A stretch of DNA of 64,000 nt from Paraspadella gotoi (taxonomy: Eukaryota; Chaetognatha), in NCBI GenBank assembly GCA_051294375.1, contig CM119265.1:16374005-16438004 (forward strand). The letters are read 5' to 3'. Both the position numbers and the translations under genes were made by a program. Position 1 is the first letter of the stretch. Every line of letters begins with the position of its first letter. Under the pieces are notes generated by a model. It did no database searches and was not told where the DNA came from. It saw nothing but the letters and a program-made list of their open reading frames with translations. Positions 34,588 to 62,140 of this stretch are shown here, piece by piece.

Positions 34588-37500
34588 TCAACCGAGAGGC
34601 GGAAACTGCATCGAGGGCGGCTGCTGCAGCGGCGGAGGCGGCGGCGGCGTATGGTGCTGGCTCAGACTGAGCGGATACGCGTTGGAGAGTTGGATCGACT
34701 GAGTGAAGATGTTCTGCGGCTCGGTCCTCGTCGTCGTCGTCGCCGTCGTCGCCGAATTTCCCCCGGATGTCGTCGTTAGAGTCTTGGATGTTAGAAGAAC
34801 TTTGGAATCGGTTATTTTATTAATTTTTTTAAACTCATTTTTGCAGACTTATGTATGTATGTTTTGTTTGTTTTCTGTACTGAATCAACCTTGTAGCGTT
34901 CGAATAAAACGCTTATTAATTTACAATTAAAATTAGTCTTTTTTTTTTTTAATTTCAAGAACCTTTTTCAAAACGTCTTTGGACTAATTTAAAACTTTTT
35001 TTTCTCACCTGAAGACCGCAGTGACTCGACGGTGGCGCGGACAGAAGGTTGACGTTGTTGGCGCCCATAGACAGAGACGCCGTCGCGTCTGGCGGGAACG
35101 CCCACTTTCGGTTGACGTCAACGGTCGCATCCATCGACGGAAGGGCGGAGATTACGTTGGACGCCATGGGAAAAAATGGCGAGGCCTGTGATAAAGAAAC
35201 TTGGTTACAAATCAATCAATCAATGAAACTTTATCATTCAATCCAATCAATGGTTTTAGGTTTATATTTTTTTCTAATCTTCAATTGTATTATTTCATTC
35301 AGTTCGTTGCGTTTGATTTAGAGACGAAATTATAATATTTTAATGGTTAACAACAAGGACAAATTGTTTTTTCATGAAAACGGACATGTTTCGACTTCAT
35401 CAGTCGAAAAACGTTTTCATGTAGAAAGCATGTCGTTGTTGCTTACCATTAAAATATTATTATTTCGTCTCTAAATCTTTAATTAATTTTTTTAGAGTCT
35501 CTTGAAATAATGTACGCATTAAATCTAAAAATATACATCAAGAAAAATACCAATCATTAAGAGAGTATAAATTAATCAATGAAATATTAAAATCTATGTT
35601 ATAACAAACCTGAAACCCCGGAGTTCCCTGCGCCGAAAAGATAGTGTGGGGAACCAGTTGAGGTTTGAGCATCGGCGTCGCCGACGCCGCCTGCCGTGAA
35701 AGTAGCGCCGTTTGTGGCGGAGGAGGTGGCGTGCCGGGAACGAAGCCGGGAGCCGCGATGGTTGGACAGTAAGGGGTACGGGCGAGTGAAGCGGAGAAGC
35801 GGCGGCGGTCTGCTGCTGCTGAGCTGCTTCGGCGAGGAATCGGCGGAGGGCGACGCTGTGGGGACGACGAACGCGGAAGCGGCTGCGGTGCGGCGGGAAC
35901 AAAGGCGGGCGGCGCTGCTGCCAGAGCGCCCGGCTGCGTGGAGGGAGGGGCGAGGCGGCGGAGCGGGCGTTGAAGAAGACGACGAAGCAGTTGAGGAAGT
36001 GGAGGTCGTCGCCGCCACAACCGCGGAATCGGTCGTCGTTTCGCGAGCCTGAGAAAAAAACGGGGAAAATTATTTTAAATAATGCATTCATACGCATTTT
36101 ATACTTTGAATACAATTATCATAACGCATTTATGAAGGATTTTAAAAACAAATATTGACCTCTGACGCGGTGTTGCAAAACCTTCGTAAAAACGATTCGT
36201 CGTCCATAGGCTCGATCGGGAGATCCACTTTGAAATCCACCTATGATGTTTTAAGAGCTTTAGGATAAAAAAATTTTCATTTTATTTTTATGATCCAACT
36301 TTTTGTACAGGGAAGTCCAGCTCTTATGGGACTAACTTCAAGTGCTTACAGCACAAAAACGGTTTATGATAGAGGAAAAGGAGACTGTTTAAAAACTAGG
36401 TTAAATTATCTTTCCATCGATATCACAAACGTCTGGAAAATCCACAACTACTCTAATTAAAGTTTTTTTCACAACATATCAAAATTCTTCGCGCCGCTTC
36501 TTTACAAATCAAATAAATTATGGCGACTTCTGACTTTTGGCCGGGCAGTTTTTCTGACTGCAATCCCCTGATTAATGAAAATGTAGGACAGAGTCTGAGA
36601 ATCGAAATGTTCCACGCATCCCTCTTTTTTATTTTTATTTTCTGACAGCAGGAATAGTGACAGCAATGATAGCATTCCTTACTGGCGCGGTCGAAAAAGC
36701 ATATGCCGCCTTCTCTCAACCTTTGAAGAAAGTCATGGTTGCCGAAGAGAAATCTTTTTAATTGATTGCGTTATCACTATGATTTTTTACAAATGTACTA
36801 ATTTTTATAAGATTATCTTTTTATTTACCCGTCCAAACGACTTTTTAAAGTTAGTCCCAAAAGAGCTGGACCTCCCTTTACAAAAAATAATTCGCACACA
36901 TTTGAGTAATAAGTAAATAATTGATGACTCATCCTAAATACCTGAACTCCTGAATCCGTTGTCGTCGGCATCGTCGTCGGCATCGTCGTCGTCGTCGTCG
37001 TCGTCCTCTCAGACTCCGCCGTCCCCGCCGATCCGTCCGGCGGCCCAGCGAAACCGATCACCTCCCCGCCGGTCCACGTGAGTTGCCGGCGCCCGTCCGG
37101 CCCGATCTCACGCTTCGGACGCCGCTTCTTAATGACGGTTCCGTCCGCGAGGATGGCCGTGTTGTGGACGCGCTTCTCGTGTCGCTGGAGCTGATGTTTG
37201 AGAGAGAACTTCTTGGAGCAGAAGGAGCAGGCAAAGTTGCGGGTCTTGCAATGGATGGCAATCTGTTGGAGAGTCGGGGTAGGTGTGCAGAGACAGGTAA
37301 AAAACACCAATCGTCTTCCATAACGTTTTTGCTTATTTGGGCTTTTTTAAATTGATTTCGCAATTTATATTATTACCAAAAACGGCCGGACTACTAATAT
37401 ATATTACCAAGTGATATTTTAACCTATGGCTTTCTGTTAAATCCAAATCACCTGATGATTAAGCAAGTGATGCTTTTGCGAAAAGAGTTTTCCGCAAACG

Positions 37501-38885
37501 ACGCAGTGGTGATCCTTCTTCGCCTCGTGAACCGTCTTCTCGTGACGAATCATGTGATGGCGCTCGGAGAAGCCACGGCAGCAGAACGACATCTTGGACG
37601 AAATTGATATTGTAAGTAAATGTATTTTTAAATAAAGCGATTGACTAACTAAGGATTACGTTTAGTACTTTACAACAACTTGATCGACGGACAAAAAACA
37701 CCAAAAAATTAACCAATTTTGATTAGAATAATTAAAACGATTAGTTAAATTATTTTCATAGTTGAATTGGATATAAATTGTTACAAACCAATATATTATC
37801 CAAATTGTTTATATCCCGGAACGGGATTTATTAATTCAGTTTTTATGCAATCGGTTAAATCAAAGTACTTGGCTGGTTATATCCATATTTATATATTAAA
37901 ACCATTTGTTAGAATTACCATTTTATTTGGTAAGATCTCGGAACACGATTAGATTAAAGTTAAAGATCCCCAACCCGCTCTCCACCTGTGCAGCGGTTTG
38001 GAGGGTTTAGCTCGAACGACTTCATTGGACTCCGAGAGGGTGACGGGCACGACGGCGAGGCAAGCCGATTCTGCGTCGTCGGCGGGAGCCTCTGTGAGCG
38101 GCAGATGTTGAAGGAAGACCGGTTGATGGATAAAGAACAAGAAAAAAAGGGTCAGAGAAAATCACTCATTAATAGAGCACCTGTCGAGGGCATTGCATTT
38201 CCCAGGTTCGCCCCACCCATTACAAACCTTCTTTCGGTGGGTGTGCCTGCATCGAGTGGCGCTTAAGGTGATGCCGCTGCGTGAATGACTTGGAGCACAC
38301 CTCGCAGATGTGGGGACGCGGACGAGGCTGTCTGGGCGTCGGCAGCAGGGACGTCTGTTGGAGAATCGTAAATGAAACGAGAATGAGATACTAAGAGTCG
38401 TGGAGGCGGATGGCAGGGAAGAGGGTCTAACCAAGTCGGTCGTGGATGTAATACTGTGCTCTTGAGGGACGGGTTGAAGGTGGGACGTCATGCCGCCCAC
38501 CTCGTTGGGAACGTAAACGACTGTGCGAAGTGGCTCTGACTTCGGAATCTATAGGGACAAAATATATGATCCAGTCAATCAATCAATCTATCAATGAGTA
38601 ATAAAGTCAATCAATTCAATCGATCAACGTGATTAATCCCAAAAAGGCATCTCTCAACTTCTTCAAATCTAAATACAAATTAAACACCAATCAACCAATC
38701 ATTCAAGCAATCACCGCAGCGTTCTGCCGCAGCTTCGGTCGCAGGATTCCATGAATCTTCTCTTCGTGACGAACGACGTGATGTTTAAGCGCGAAGCCTC
38801 GACGACAGATCGAGCAGAAGAAAAGAGATCGGGAAGCCGGACTCTGTGGTCAATTAGGGAGATTGAGAGAGAGAGAGAGAGAGAG

Positions 38886-38938
<53 letters not shown>

Positions 38939-39306
38939 CTGCTTACCTTATTTCTTTCTTTTCCACGCGAATTGGGTAAGCAGATCGTTTCATCCTTTTC
39001 TTTTTCAGTTTTAAAGCCTAAAAAAAAGTGTTGTAACGATAAAACGCGGCATTTAAGAAAATTATTCGTTCTCAGTATACTCCGCATACCACTGGTAACG
39101 GCCAAGAGATTGGGCTTGTGTTCTGTAGTCAAATGCTTGGTCAGATCGCTGATCAACGGAAATCTTTTTTGACAAGTGAAACATGTGAATTCCTGGACGA
39201 GGAAAGAGTCAAGATTAGATGGAAGCCGAAGAGTCACGTTCAATCGGAATCGTGACTTTACCTTGATTTCATTGTCCTGAACGATCATGGTCGTTGTTAT
39301 CTCCAT
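34588..39306 (-). CDS. C2H2 zinc-finger protein, about 12 exons
   Basis: Exons: 39262-39306 (MEITTTMIVQDNEIK), 39090-39192, 38715-38843, 38432-38548, 38228-38354, 37986-38091, 37452-37592, 36942-37262, 36160-36240, 35610-36048, 35009-35185, 34588-34782 (stop TGA). Six finger units are visible, most carrying the KHH or RHH pattern at the helix: CFTCQKRFPLISDLTKH; CSICRRGFALKHHVVRH; CEVCSKSFTQRHHLKRH; CCRGFSERHHMIRH (first Cys disturbed); CVVCGKLFSQKHHLLNH; CSFCSKKFSLKHQLQRH. A basic KKRRPKRE follows and could be a nuclear signal. The C-terminal third is Thr-, Ala- and Pro-rich (SQHHTPPPPPPLQQPPS near the end), as in transcriptional regulatory domains. The frame fails at three places (exon 2/3 join, exon 7, exon 10), each by one base. 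I recognise no orthologue. Probably a DNA-binding nuclear regulator. Confidence 0.75.
35315..35477. mobile_element. Foldback (MITE-like) element in a zinc-finger intron
   Basis: The outer arms GATTTAGAGACGAAATTATA... and ...TATTATTTCGTCTCTAAATC pair over about 47 bases. An inner stem pairs CATGAAAACG with CGTTTTCATG and TTTCGACT with AGTCGAAA. The whole 163 bases folds into one long imperfect hairpin. It lies in the intron between zinc-finger exons 35610-36048 and 35009-35185. It has no coding capacity, as expected for a nonautonomous foldback element. A decayed relative lies at about 62010-62140. Confidence 0.75.
38864..38937. repeat. (GA)n; on the minus strand a pyrimidine tract before an acceptor
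   Basis: Read on the zinc-finger coding strand it is a (CT)n tract shortly upstream of the CACAG acceptor of the exon starting at 38843. Confidence 0.85.
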
Positions 39307-39667
39307 GTTCACATATTTAACGAAGACGTCAACAACAAACAAAAAAATACTAATCTAAAATCTGGAGAAAAGAAACGCACCGCGTTTGGGTAATTGACAA
39401 AGAGAAATCAATGACAGGCTGACAAATCTCCGCACCAAATTACAAGTTGTCAATCATAAATGACTAGGATAATTAAAAATACCCAGGGAATAATAATTAT
39501 AATCCCAACTTAATTCTAAATGAAGTGTTTAACATAGGAAAAAGACTCACGGTCAATAAAAGATAAAGTTGATAAGTAATAAGTTTAGCCACGCAAATAA
39601 AGTGGACGAGAGAGTTGGTGGATGCGCGACCAGATCGAGATGTGAGACTCCAACTCCGACGCTTCCA

Positions 39668-40279
39668 TCAATTGAGCATCGTCTGTCTGTCGAACACCGC
39701 GTGACGCTGCTCCTGCACCTGCTGCTTCCACTTGTCCTGCTGCTGTCCGACTCGCGAGAGCACAGTCTTGGCGGCATCAGGCCTTCGACGGGCGAGCGGA
39801 ACGCCGTCGCCGCCACGGGCTCCGGCTTCAGCCGCGGCCGCCGCAGCCGCGGCCGCCGCCTCCCTATCCGCCGCCGCCGACTCGTCGACGTCCTCGTCCC
39901 GCTGCTCGGCGTAAGAGGCGGACTTACGTCCCATGAGCGGGTCCAGACAGAGCAAGAAGATCATGTAGACGACGAGCATAGAGACGACGCAGATGATGAT
40001 GATGATGACCACTTGAATGGTCTTCGTATTGCGGGTCTCGTAGCGGCACTCGCAGCGTGGGCAAAATAGCTTGACCTTGTCGGCCGGGGGTTTGACCACT
40101 TTCTCGCAGTTGCACTCGTTGGGCTGCACCGGCTCGATGTAGACCATACGGCCGGTGGGCGTGGCGTTGACCACCTCCAACGACGGGCAGATGCATTTGC
40201 AACGAAAGTCTTCGAATCGGGCCGTCGACGAAGACAAGCTGGCCAAGAAGACGGCCGCGAAAATGGCGAGACGAAGCAT
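39668..40279 (-). CDS. TMEM9: TMEM9 family protein (V-ATPase regulator)
   Basis: A single uninterrupted exon of 203 residues from ATG 40279, which opens a signal peptide (MLRLAIFAAVFLASLSSSTA). The lumenal part has the family Cys pattern: FRCKCICPSLEVV, NECNCEKVV and LFCPRCECRYETRNT. The single transmembrane helix follows (IQVVIIIIICVVSMLVVYMI), then LLCLDPLMGRK. The cytosolic tail has a poly-Ala stretch and the conserved C-terminal block TVLSRVGQQQDKWK, QVQEQR and VFDRQTMLN. The vertebrate proteins TMEM9 and TMEM9B sit in late endosomes and lysosomes; TMEM9 promotes V-ATPase assembly and vesicle acidification. Length is close to the human protein (183). The poly-Ala insert and the lack of introns are the main oddities. 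TMEM9 and TMEM9B cannot be separated here. Confidence 0.95.
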   Translation of the reverse strand: MLRLAIFAAVFLASLSSSTARFEDFRCKCICPSLEVVNATPTGRMVYIEPVQPNECNCEKVVKPPADKVKLFCPRCECRYETRNTKTIQVVIIIIICVVSMLVVYMIFLLCLDPLMGRKSASYAEQRDEDVDESAAADREAAAAAAAAAAEAGARGGDGVPLARRRPDAAKTVLSRVGQQQDKWKQQVQEQRHAVFDRQTMLN

Positions 40280-41211
40280 CTTCGGAAGCTGAAGGGGAAG
40301 TTAAGGGGGCGATGGGAGTCTCTCGACCGTCGACGGCGAAACGGCCTCAAAATCGAGACGAAAGCGGAACGATGAGGCCGAGGTTAAGTCGCCTCAAGGT
40401 TTTGAATACGACGTCGAACGTCAAGACCTTCAGCGTGCCTATTTTTCTTTAGCGTTTTAAGGGATACCACAGATTAAATTTTCGCTGCTCCAAAAGAAAA
40501 CGAGAAATAGTTTTAATTAAATGATAAACCTAAGCTTCAAGCATAAACGGTTAAAGTAGGTCTCTTAGATCGTGAACATATTCGTTTTGATTATAATGAA
40601 AAGAAACTGAAGATAGTTCGAGTTCACGAGGGCATAACAAATAATATGAGAAATTCCAAGATTAATTGTTAAAAAAATGTATCAAATTAAGTTTTACAAT
40701 TCGATCTAATTCAAGGTTGTGCGAGGTCAAGGTTGAGAAAAATGAAGAACTGGTGGAAAGAAAACGGGATATGTACAGACATGGTCGACTGGTGTTTTGG
40801 TCGGATCAGGCAGCTCGTCAAAGCAGCGGGGAATTAACAAAAGAGCAATGGGAGGTTTGGAAAGAGTAAGTTTTCTGTGTTGTTATATTATATTGCGAAT
40901 CCGAAGTCTGACTATTGACTTGTGCTTCGACAAAATATATAAAAAATAAAAATCAGTTGACTGTCATATAAACAGCCATTTTAGATGTTTATGCTTTCGT
41001 TATGACTATACTAGAGAAAGAAATTTGACAAATAAATTCATGTGAATTTTATTAATTTGTACAAACAAGCATACCAACTACAGCAATAACGACAATATGT
41101 TTATATTTTTATATTTTTATATTTTAATGTACTCCTTTAAAGCTTTGACTAGAAATTTTGTTTTTCTATTTTTTTTTCTTTACTACATTAAATATATCGG
41201 TAATAAATCGA
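40280..41211. other. Intergenic; one weak plus-strand exon candidate
   Basis: AT-rich DNA 5' of TMEM9. On the plus strand about 40730-40867 is open (VERKRDMYRHGRLVFWSDQA, then SSGELTKEQWEVWK) and ends at a good donor AAAGA|GTAAGTTTT. There is no matching next exon and no clear acceptor. I treat it as a possible exon only. Confidence 0.25.
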
Positions 41212-44200
41212 TCACGAGTACATTCTGATATTTTTAATCTGAACAAACTCTTGCCCCGCCCATCCTCCACCGCCCGTCTTGAGAATGTCCATCCTCAACG
41301 ACTTGACCTCCACCTTGTGGTCGACCACAAAGAATCTCCAGGCGTCGTCGCGCCATTCCACCTCGGAGGCCTCGACGACCGTCTTCCACTCGTCCCCGTC
41401 GTGGGCGCGGCCGATGACGCGGAAGTCTCGCGGGGCGCAGCAGCCCAGGTTAGCCTGATGGTAGTGATAGCGATAGGCGTTGATGTCTTTATAGACTGGG
41501 ATCTGGCTCATTTAATTAACTCAAAAATGATACAATTACATTCGAAGTTACATTTTGCTCGGAATCATCTGCACACCTGCATGGCAAATACGGAGGGCAC
41601 GTCAGGACTTCAGCTGCCGCGTAATCCACTGCTGCTGCGACCGAGAGTCGTCGCTGATCCAAACATCTTCGTCGTCGCGAACGCCATCGCCGCCTCACAG
41701 TCTAGACGCCTTTCGGGAAGGGAAATCGATAGGAAAATGAGGACAAATTGATTAATTGAATATTTAGCGCTGAACCGATTGATTAATTAATGATTGACGG
41801 AATAAGTGATGCGATAGTTCTAATTTATTTTTTGGATTAAATATTTCTGATTGTTAGATTGACTGATTGAATCAACGACTCATTGATTTGTATTGGTTAC
41901 CCAATTTGATTGATTGATTTGTTGTTGATGATTGATTGTTTTCTTTGCATTCTTTTTAGTTATTATCTACGAAAGTAATATGATTATTATGATTAAATAT
42001 CACTATTTTTCATTATGTTAATACTGTTATTGTATTAATTAAAATAATAATATGATTTCGATCAAACCTGACCTCATAACGAAGCCGGCTCAGTCACAAG
42101 TCCAATCGTAGACCGTGCTGGCCTCGGCCGAGCCACCGTTTCTCATGTTCAACGATTCACTTTTGTTTATAGCTTTTTCCGCTCCCAGCCACGAGAGCGC
42201 AGCACACATCCCTTCCAAGACTCTTCGCTCTCCCTTCTCGAAATAAAAGGAAGTGAGCTCCTTGACGTATGACCTCAACTTGTCGCTCTTGGATTCTCCG
42301 CTCTTCATCTTAACGTCCCAGTCCACGTCGGGTTGGACACGAGTCAGGGTGTGCAGGTCGAAGGCGGCCTTGACGGAGGCGTCCGACTGTAGGTGGTCAA
42401 GAGATGGTTTGGTCGCAGAATAGTCAAACTTTGTTTCAATACACCGAATGAATAAAAAATTGAAATAATATTCATTGACCTTGCATGTTACAATTTTGTA
42501 AAATTCCTGTTATTTGAATAAAAATTAACAACGACATAATCTCAAAATTCCCTTGACTGACTTTAGTCGAGAGCCAATGTTGGATGAGTTGCGACATGAT
42601 CTCGGCGGCAACGACTCTGTCTTCGGCGTCCTTGAGGTCCCAACGCACCCCCGTGGCCACCGTGGTGTCGTAGATAGCGCTCAAGGTCTCCAGGTCGGCT
42701 TCGGCCAGGAACTGTTGCCCCAAATCCTGGAGCGTTTCGCAGATTTGGTCTTTGGCGAACTCGTCCAGGTTGAGACCACGCAGACACCTGGAGAGAAAAA
42801 AAATTGGGATTTGTACGAAAAGAAAATTGTCAACTACTTCTAAAGCTCTACCTTATTTATTTGATCAATAGGAACATATCGCTCTAATGACCCCAGTGAC
42901 TAAGATTATGAAAAGAGAGACCAACAAACTGATAAAACGGCACCAGGATGGAGAAAGAAATATTCAACACTAAATTTAGATTAGTGAATCAATTATAAAA
43001 TACTTCTATTATCGGAGAGCAGAATAAATAAATCATTTATTTATTGATTAATACTTCAATTCCCCGGTGAGCATCCACTGATTGAGGGCCGCGTTTTGAC
43101 TAGCGGCCACGTGTTCGCGGTGTCGTTCCTCCACGTAGCGAAGCCTCAGCGCCTTGACGTCGTCGGCGTCTGTAGCGGCTGCGGCGGCGGCTGCGGCGAC
43201 GCGGGAAGCCGTCTCGCGCCGGAGGATCTGCTCGAGGCGGCGGCCGCCGATGACGGAATGGAGGTCCATGGCGAGGACGAAGGGATCGAGACCGACGAGG
43301 AAACTTGAGGCCGACAACTCGACCGACTCGCGTTGTCCTTTAAGTGGAAAGGGGGGGGGGAGTAGGAGTGGAGGTGCTCTCGATAAAAATGGCGAACTAA
43401 TTGAGATTAATTGATTTATTCAGAAACAAAATAATTCTAAAAAAGCATCTCATCGGCCACACCAATCTAGTGGTCACCCGATCCACAGTCCCTCCTGAAC
43501 CGGCCTCTACTCCCCACATTGTGGCCCACACCCCACGACCCCCAGCGCCCTCACCGTCGTTTTTCCAATTGGCGCCGACGGCGAAACTGAAGAACGTCTT
43601 CAAGAGACGAAAAAACTGCGCCGTCAAAAAATTGATGTTGAGGAGCTCGACGGTGAGGCGCTTCCGGTCGAGGCCGCACTTGAGAACAGGCCGTTTGGGC
43701 GGCGGCCGCGCGGGCAGTTTGGCGGCGAGAAACTTAGCCGCTTCGGTGACGCCGTCGTTGAGGTCGTCGAGAGCCTTAAGGCACGCCGCCCGCGCCGCTC
43801 TCAACTCCCCTGCCACCGTCTTCATCTTGGTCGGTGGGAGAAAAGTGAAGGAGTTGTTCTCCGTCAATTCGATCGTCGAGTTCCAAGATGTGAGGAGGTT
43901 GAGGACCTTCAGCACCTCCGACGCCAGGATCCACTTGCCGAGATCGAGTCGCTCGTCGTCGGGCAGGCGGGAGGCGTTGCCACCGGCGCGACGGACGCCC
44001 CACTCCGCTGCGTCGAGTCCCGAGCGGATCTTCGAAGTAAGGGCGTCTCGCTCGTCCTGCGGAGCCTCGCGGCGCTCCACCAGCTTGACGCGGAGACGCC
44101 GGAGAGCGCCGCTGAGTTCGTCCCGCGCCAAGTCGGCGTCGCGAAGGCGAAGGCGCTCGGCGCCGCGTTGGACGTCGGCAGCGACGGCGTCAAATTCGGG

Positions 44201-44302
44201 GGCGACATCCTCGGCGCCCTCTACCGTCGGCGCGGAGAAGTTGCAATGGTCCGAGTGGAGGATTCCGGCGGCGATCTCGAGAGAGGGCAGCACGATCTCC
44301 AT
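41212..44302 (-). CDS. Helical protein of unknown function with discoidin-like 3' exons
   Basis: Exons 43555-44302, 43055-43337, 42562-42787 and 42090-42386 join in correct phase and encode 517 residues from ATG 44302 (MEIVLPSLEIAAGILHS) to a TGA at 42090. The sequence is largely amphipathic helix: two conserved-looking cores (LDLGKWILASEVLKVLNLL; LDEFAKDQICETLQDLGQQF) and a run of Ala in exon 2. Downstream, about 41637-41690 and 41212-41502 encode a segment like an F5/8 type C (discoidin) domain: DVWISDDSRSQQQWITRQL, then RDFRVIGRAHDGDEWKTVV, SLRMDILKTGG and FVQIKNIRMYS. A frame-consistent but weak splice from within exon 4 (ACG|GTGGCT) would fuse the two parts. Otherwise the discoidin-like exons are alternative ends or a separate gene. 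No orthologue recognised. Confidence 0.55.
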
Positions 44303-59236
<14,934 letters not shown>

Positions 59237-59305
59237 CTGAGTGAAGGAACAAGGGATTGGCGGGTAAGGAAAGAGTGAAAGTCAGTCTCTATCTCTCTCT
59301 CACTT

Positions 59306-59379
<74 letters not shown>

Positions 59380-59882
59380 CTCGTTCCATTGACGCGCGGT
59401 ATCCTAGCAACCGGGAGCTCATCCTCCGCGGCGGCGGACTCCGCCGACCCAGCAGCCGCCGCCGCTGCTGCAACGCGGGCATTGCCGAGACGAAAACGAC
59501 GACGACGACGACGACGACGACGACTACTGCGAGTGCACGACTGTGCTCCGCCTTACTTCGTCAGAGGTCATAGTCTTTCGGTCAGAGAGACGAGGGAAGC
59601 TAGAGAGAGAGAGAGAGAACGCGAGATACACTGTATTTTGTGTAACGAGAAAATTCTAGTTTATTTGTTTTTTCTTTTCAAACGATCCGTCGCTAAACGT
59701 TGACAAATTTAAGTTAAATACAAGTTTGTTCTTTAAAAATTTAGTTGCGATGAAGAAACTTCCTAAATAACTGGTAGGAGGTAATCAACGCCAACTGCTA
59801 ATTGTTCAATAGAGAGAGAAAGAGAGAGAAAAATTCGTAATTCGAAACTATGAAAAATTTAATAAGCGCTGTTCCTCCTCCT

Positions 59883-59991
59883 GCTTGTATTATTCTGATG
59901 ATTGTTTGAGTAACTCTAATAAAGCTTGTCCATTGGACTTGCTTGTATTATTCTGATGATTGTTTGAGTAACTCTAATAAAGCTTGTCCAT
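59883..59991 (+). repeat. 58-bp tandem duplication containing AATAAA
   Basis: Two copies of a unit starting GCTTGTATTATTCTGATGAT, at 59883 and 59941, essentially identical over about 51 bases. Confidence 0.9.
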
Positions 59992-60271
59992 GGTCCAATG
60001 TCCATTGTTGGCCCTAAATTGAACGAAGGCTGTAGAAATAAGCTTTTTACTAACTTTATATCTCCGTCGCCCATCCTGAGGCAAAATGATATCTCGGATC
60101 AAAATAACTGATTATCTAATATCTGTCATTCTTATTATTTTCTATTGACTGACGCGCTGCACGATTTCGAGCGAGCGCCACATTTTTTTTTCTCCTCTCC
60201 ATAAATTGTACATCGGAACAAAATCCCTTCACAGTCGGAAGTCTAAAACATTTCACGGAGGTGAAGATGGA

Positions 60272-60340
<69 letters not shown>

Positions 60341-60471
60341 TCTCTCTCTCTCTCTTTCTCACCGGTTCTCCCGCGGTTTTCGGCTGGCATTCATGGACGC
60401 CAAACTACCGTCTCCTCTCTGTGTATCGAGATTGACTCGAACTTCCTCTCTCTATCATCTCTCTCTCTCTT

Positions 60472-60528
<57 letters not shown>

Positions 60529-62009
60529 TTTTTTATCTCAACTTAATTTAGTTTCTCTATTGTTTTCTTCTTGATTTCACTTGTGTTGTGAAAAAGTTAT
60601 TGTTATTATACTTCCCAATTTCCTTTACTTTACTAAGAATTGCTGAAGGTGGTGAGAAAAATTTCATTTCAACTTAAATGTATGTCACAATGGTCGACTA
60701 TTTAAAAGGCAAAAAAATATAAACCCTGACTAAAAATAGATCGTCTTCTTTCTCGTGTATTCTTGAGAAAAAGAAAGAAAAAGTCTGGAAAAAGAAATAA
60801 ATGAAAGAAGTCAAGTTGAAGAGCGGGAGAGAAGAAGATTTTTCAGAAGCAAACAGAGTTTCCCTAAAAATTTTTTTTTCTCGAAAAAAAAAGTAGCGAG
60901 GAGAAATTTCGAGAAGGAAGAAGGAAAGGAAACGAAGCTCGATGAAAGGAGGGGAGGAAGGATGGGAGGAAAGGAAAGGAGAAAGAGAAAGAAGAAAGGA
61001 AAAGAATTTGAAAAGGAGGAAATCATTCGTCTATCTTAGGCCGGGGATGACGCCGCGTCAAATTGAATTAAGGAAACTTTTGGCGAAGATGGAATAGCGC
61101 GAATTTAAAGAGCAAGGGAAGTTTTTTGTGGAGGATGAATGCGCAATATGAGTAGTCCAAAAGTTGGAAATTATTACAGACATCGAGATTTCATTTAAAA
61201 AACGTCGCACACTTAATCAGATAGAATAAATAAATAATTCTTCATATTAAAAATATTTAACTTTAATGCATCGAACATGAGAGATCCCGAGATCGATTAC
61301 GTCATGTCGTATCTTTTTTAATAGTTTTAAGACCGGTCAAGCGGTCAAAAAGAACAAAAGATACTTAGCGAACCTGGCGGATATTTGCGAATTTTTTCAA
61401 TAAAAAGAGCATCTTTTTGCTGTTGAAATCTGACGATGAGTTTAGTTTTATTTAAAACATAGGTCTTATTTATAATATTTTCTATGTTTTATTATAATTT
61501 CATAATTCTTAATAATTTATAGTTATTTAGTAGCTGCAAGGTTGTAATTTTTAATAGTTTTTTTCTGTTTTTATAGGAAACAGTTTAGAAATTAATCGCT
61601 ATTTTTTGTGTTTGCTTTACTGAATTCAGTCTGAACTTATTTTTTGAAGAAAAATTAAATATAAAATTCCAATTCTTATATAGTCAACATGATAAATATA
61701 ATAAAATAATAATATTTATGAAAAGATAAATTATATTTTTTTAACAATGACAAAGTTTATACTAAACATAAATGTTAAACGGATATGATTTGATTAACAA
61801 TTTTATCCCCTTCTTCTTAAACTATTATATATGTACAATTATAAAAAGCCTTTTGCGATGTACTATAGTTTCATTTTAAATTCAGGAGATGTATGAGGGT
61901 TTGAAGCATACCATAGGCAACCTTTTTTTTCAATTTATAAAAAATTATCTTCGGATGTTTTTTTGAGTTTTTAGTAATTTGTATTATTTCGTCTATTTTT
62001 TTATTGTCT

Positions 62010-62140
62010 GATTTATAGACGAATAAGTAACTTTTAATTTGGTTAACATAAGGACATAATTTTTTTTACATAAAAATAGACATATTTCGGACTCAATTCA
62101 TATTTTCATCGTTGTTGTTAAACAATTTAAAATATTATCA
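62010..62140. mobile_element. Decayed relative of the foldback element at 35315
   Basis: Segments in the same order as the 35315-35477 element: GATTTATAGACGAA, TTGGTTAACATAAGGACA, CATAAAAATAGACATATTTCG and TTGTTGTTAAACAATTTAA. The arms no longer pair well. Confidence 0.5.
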
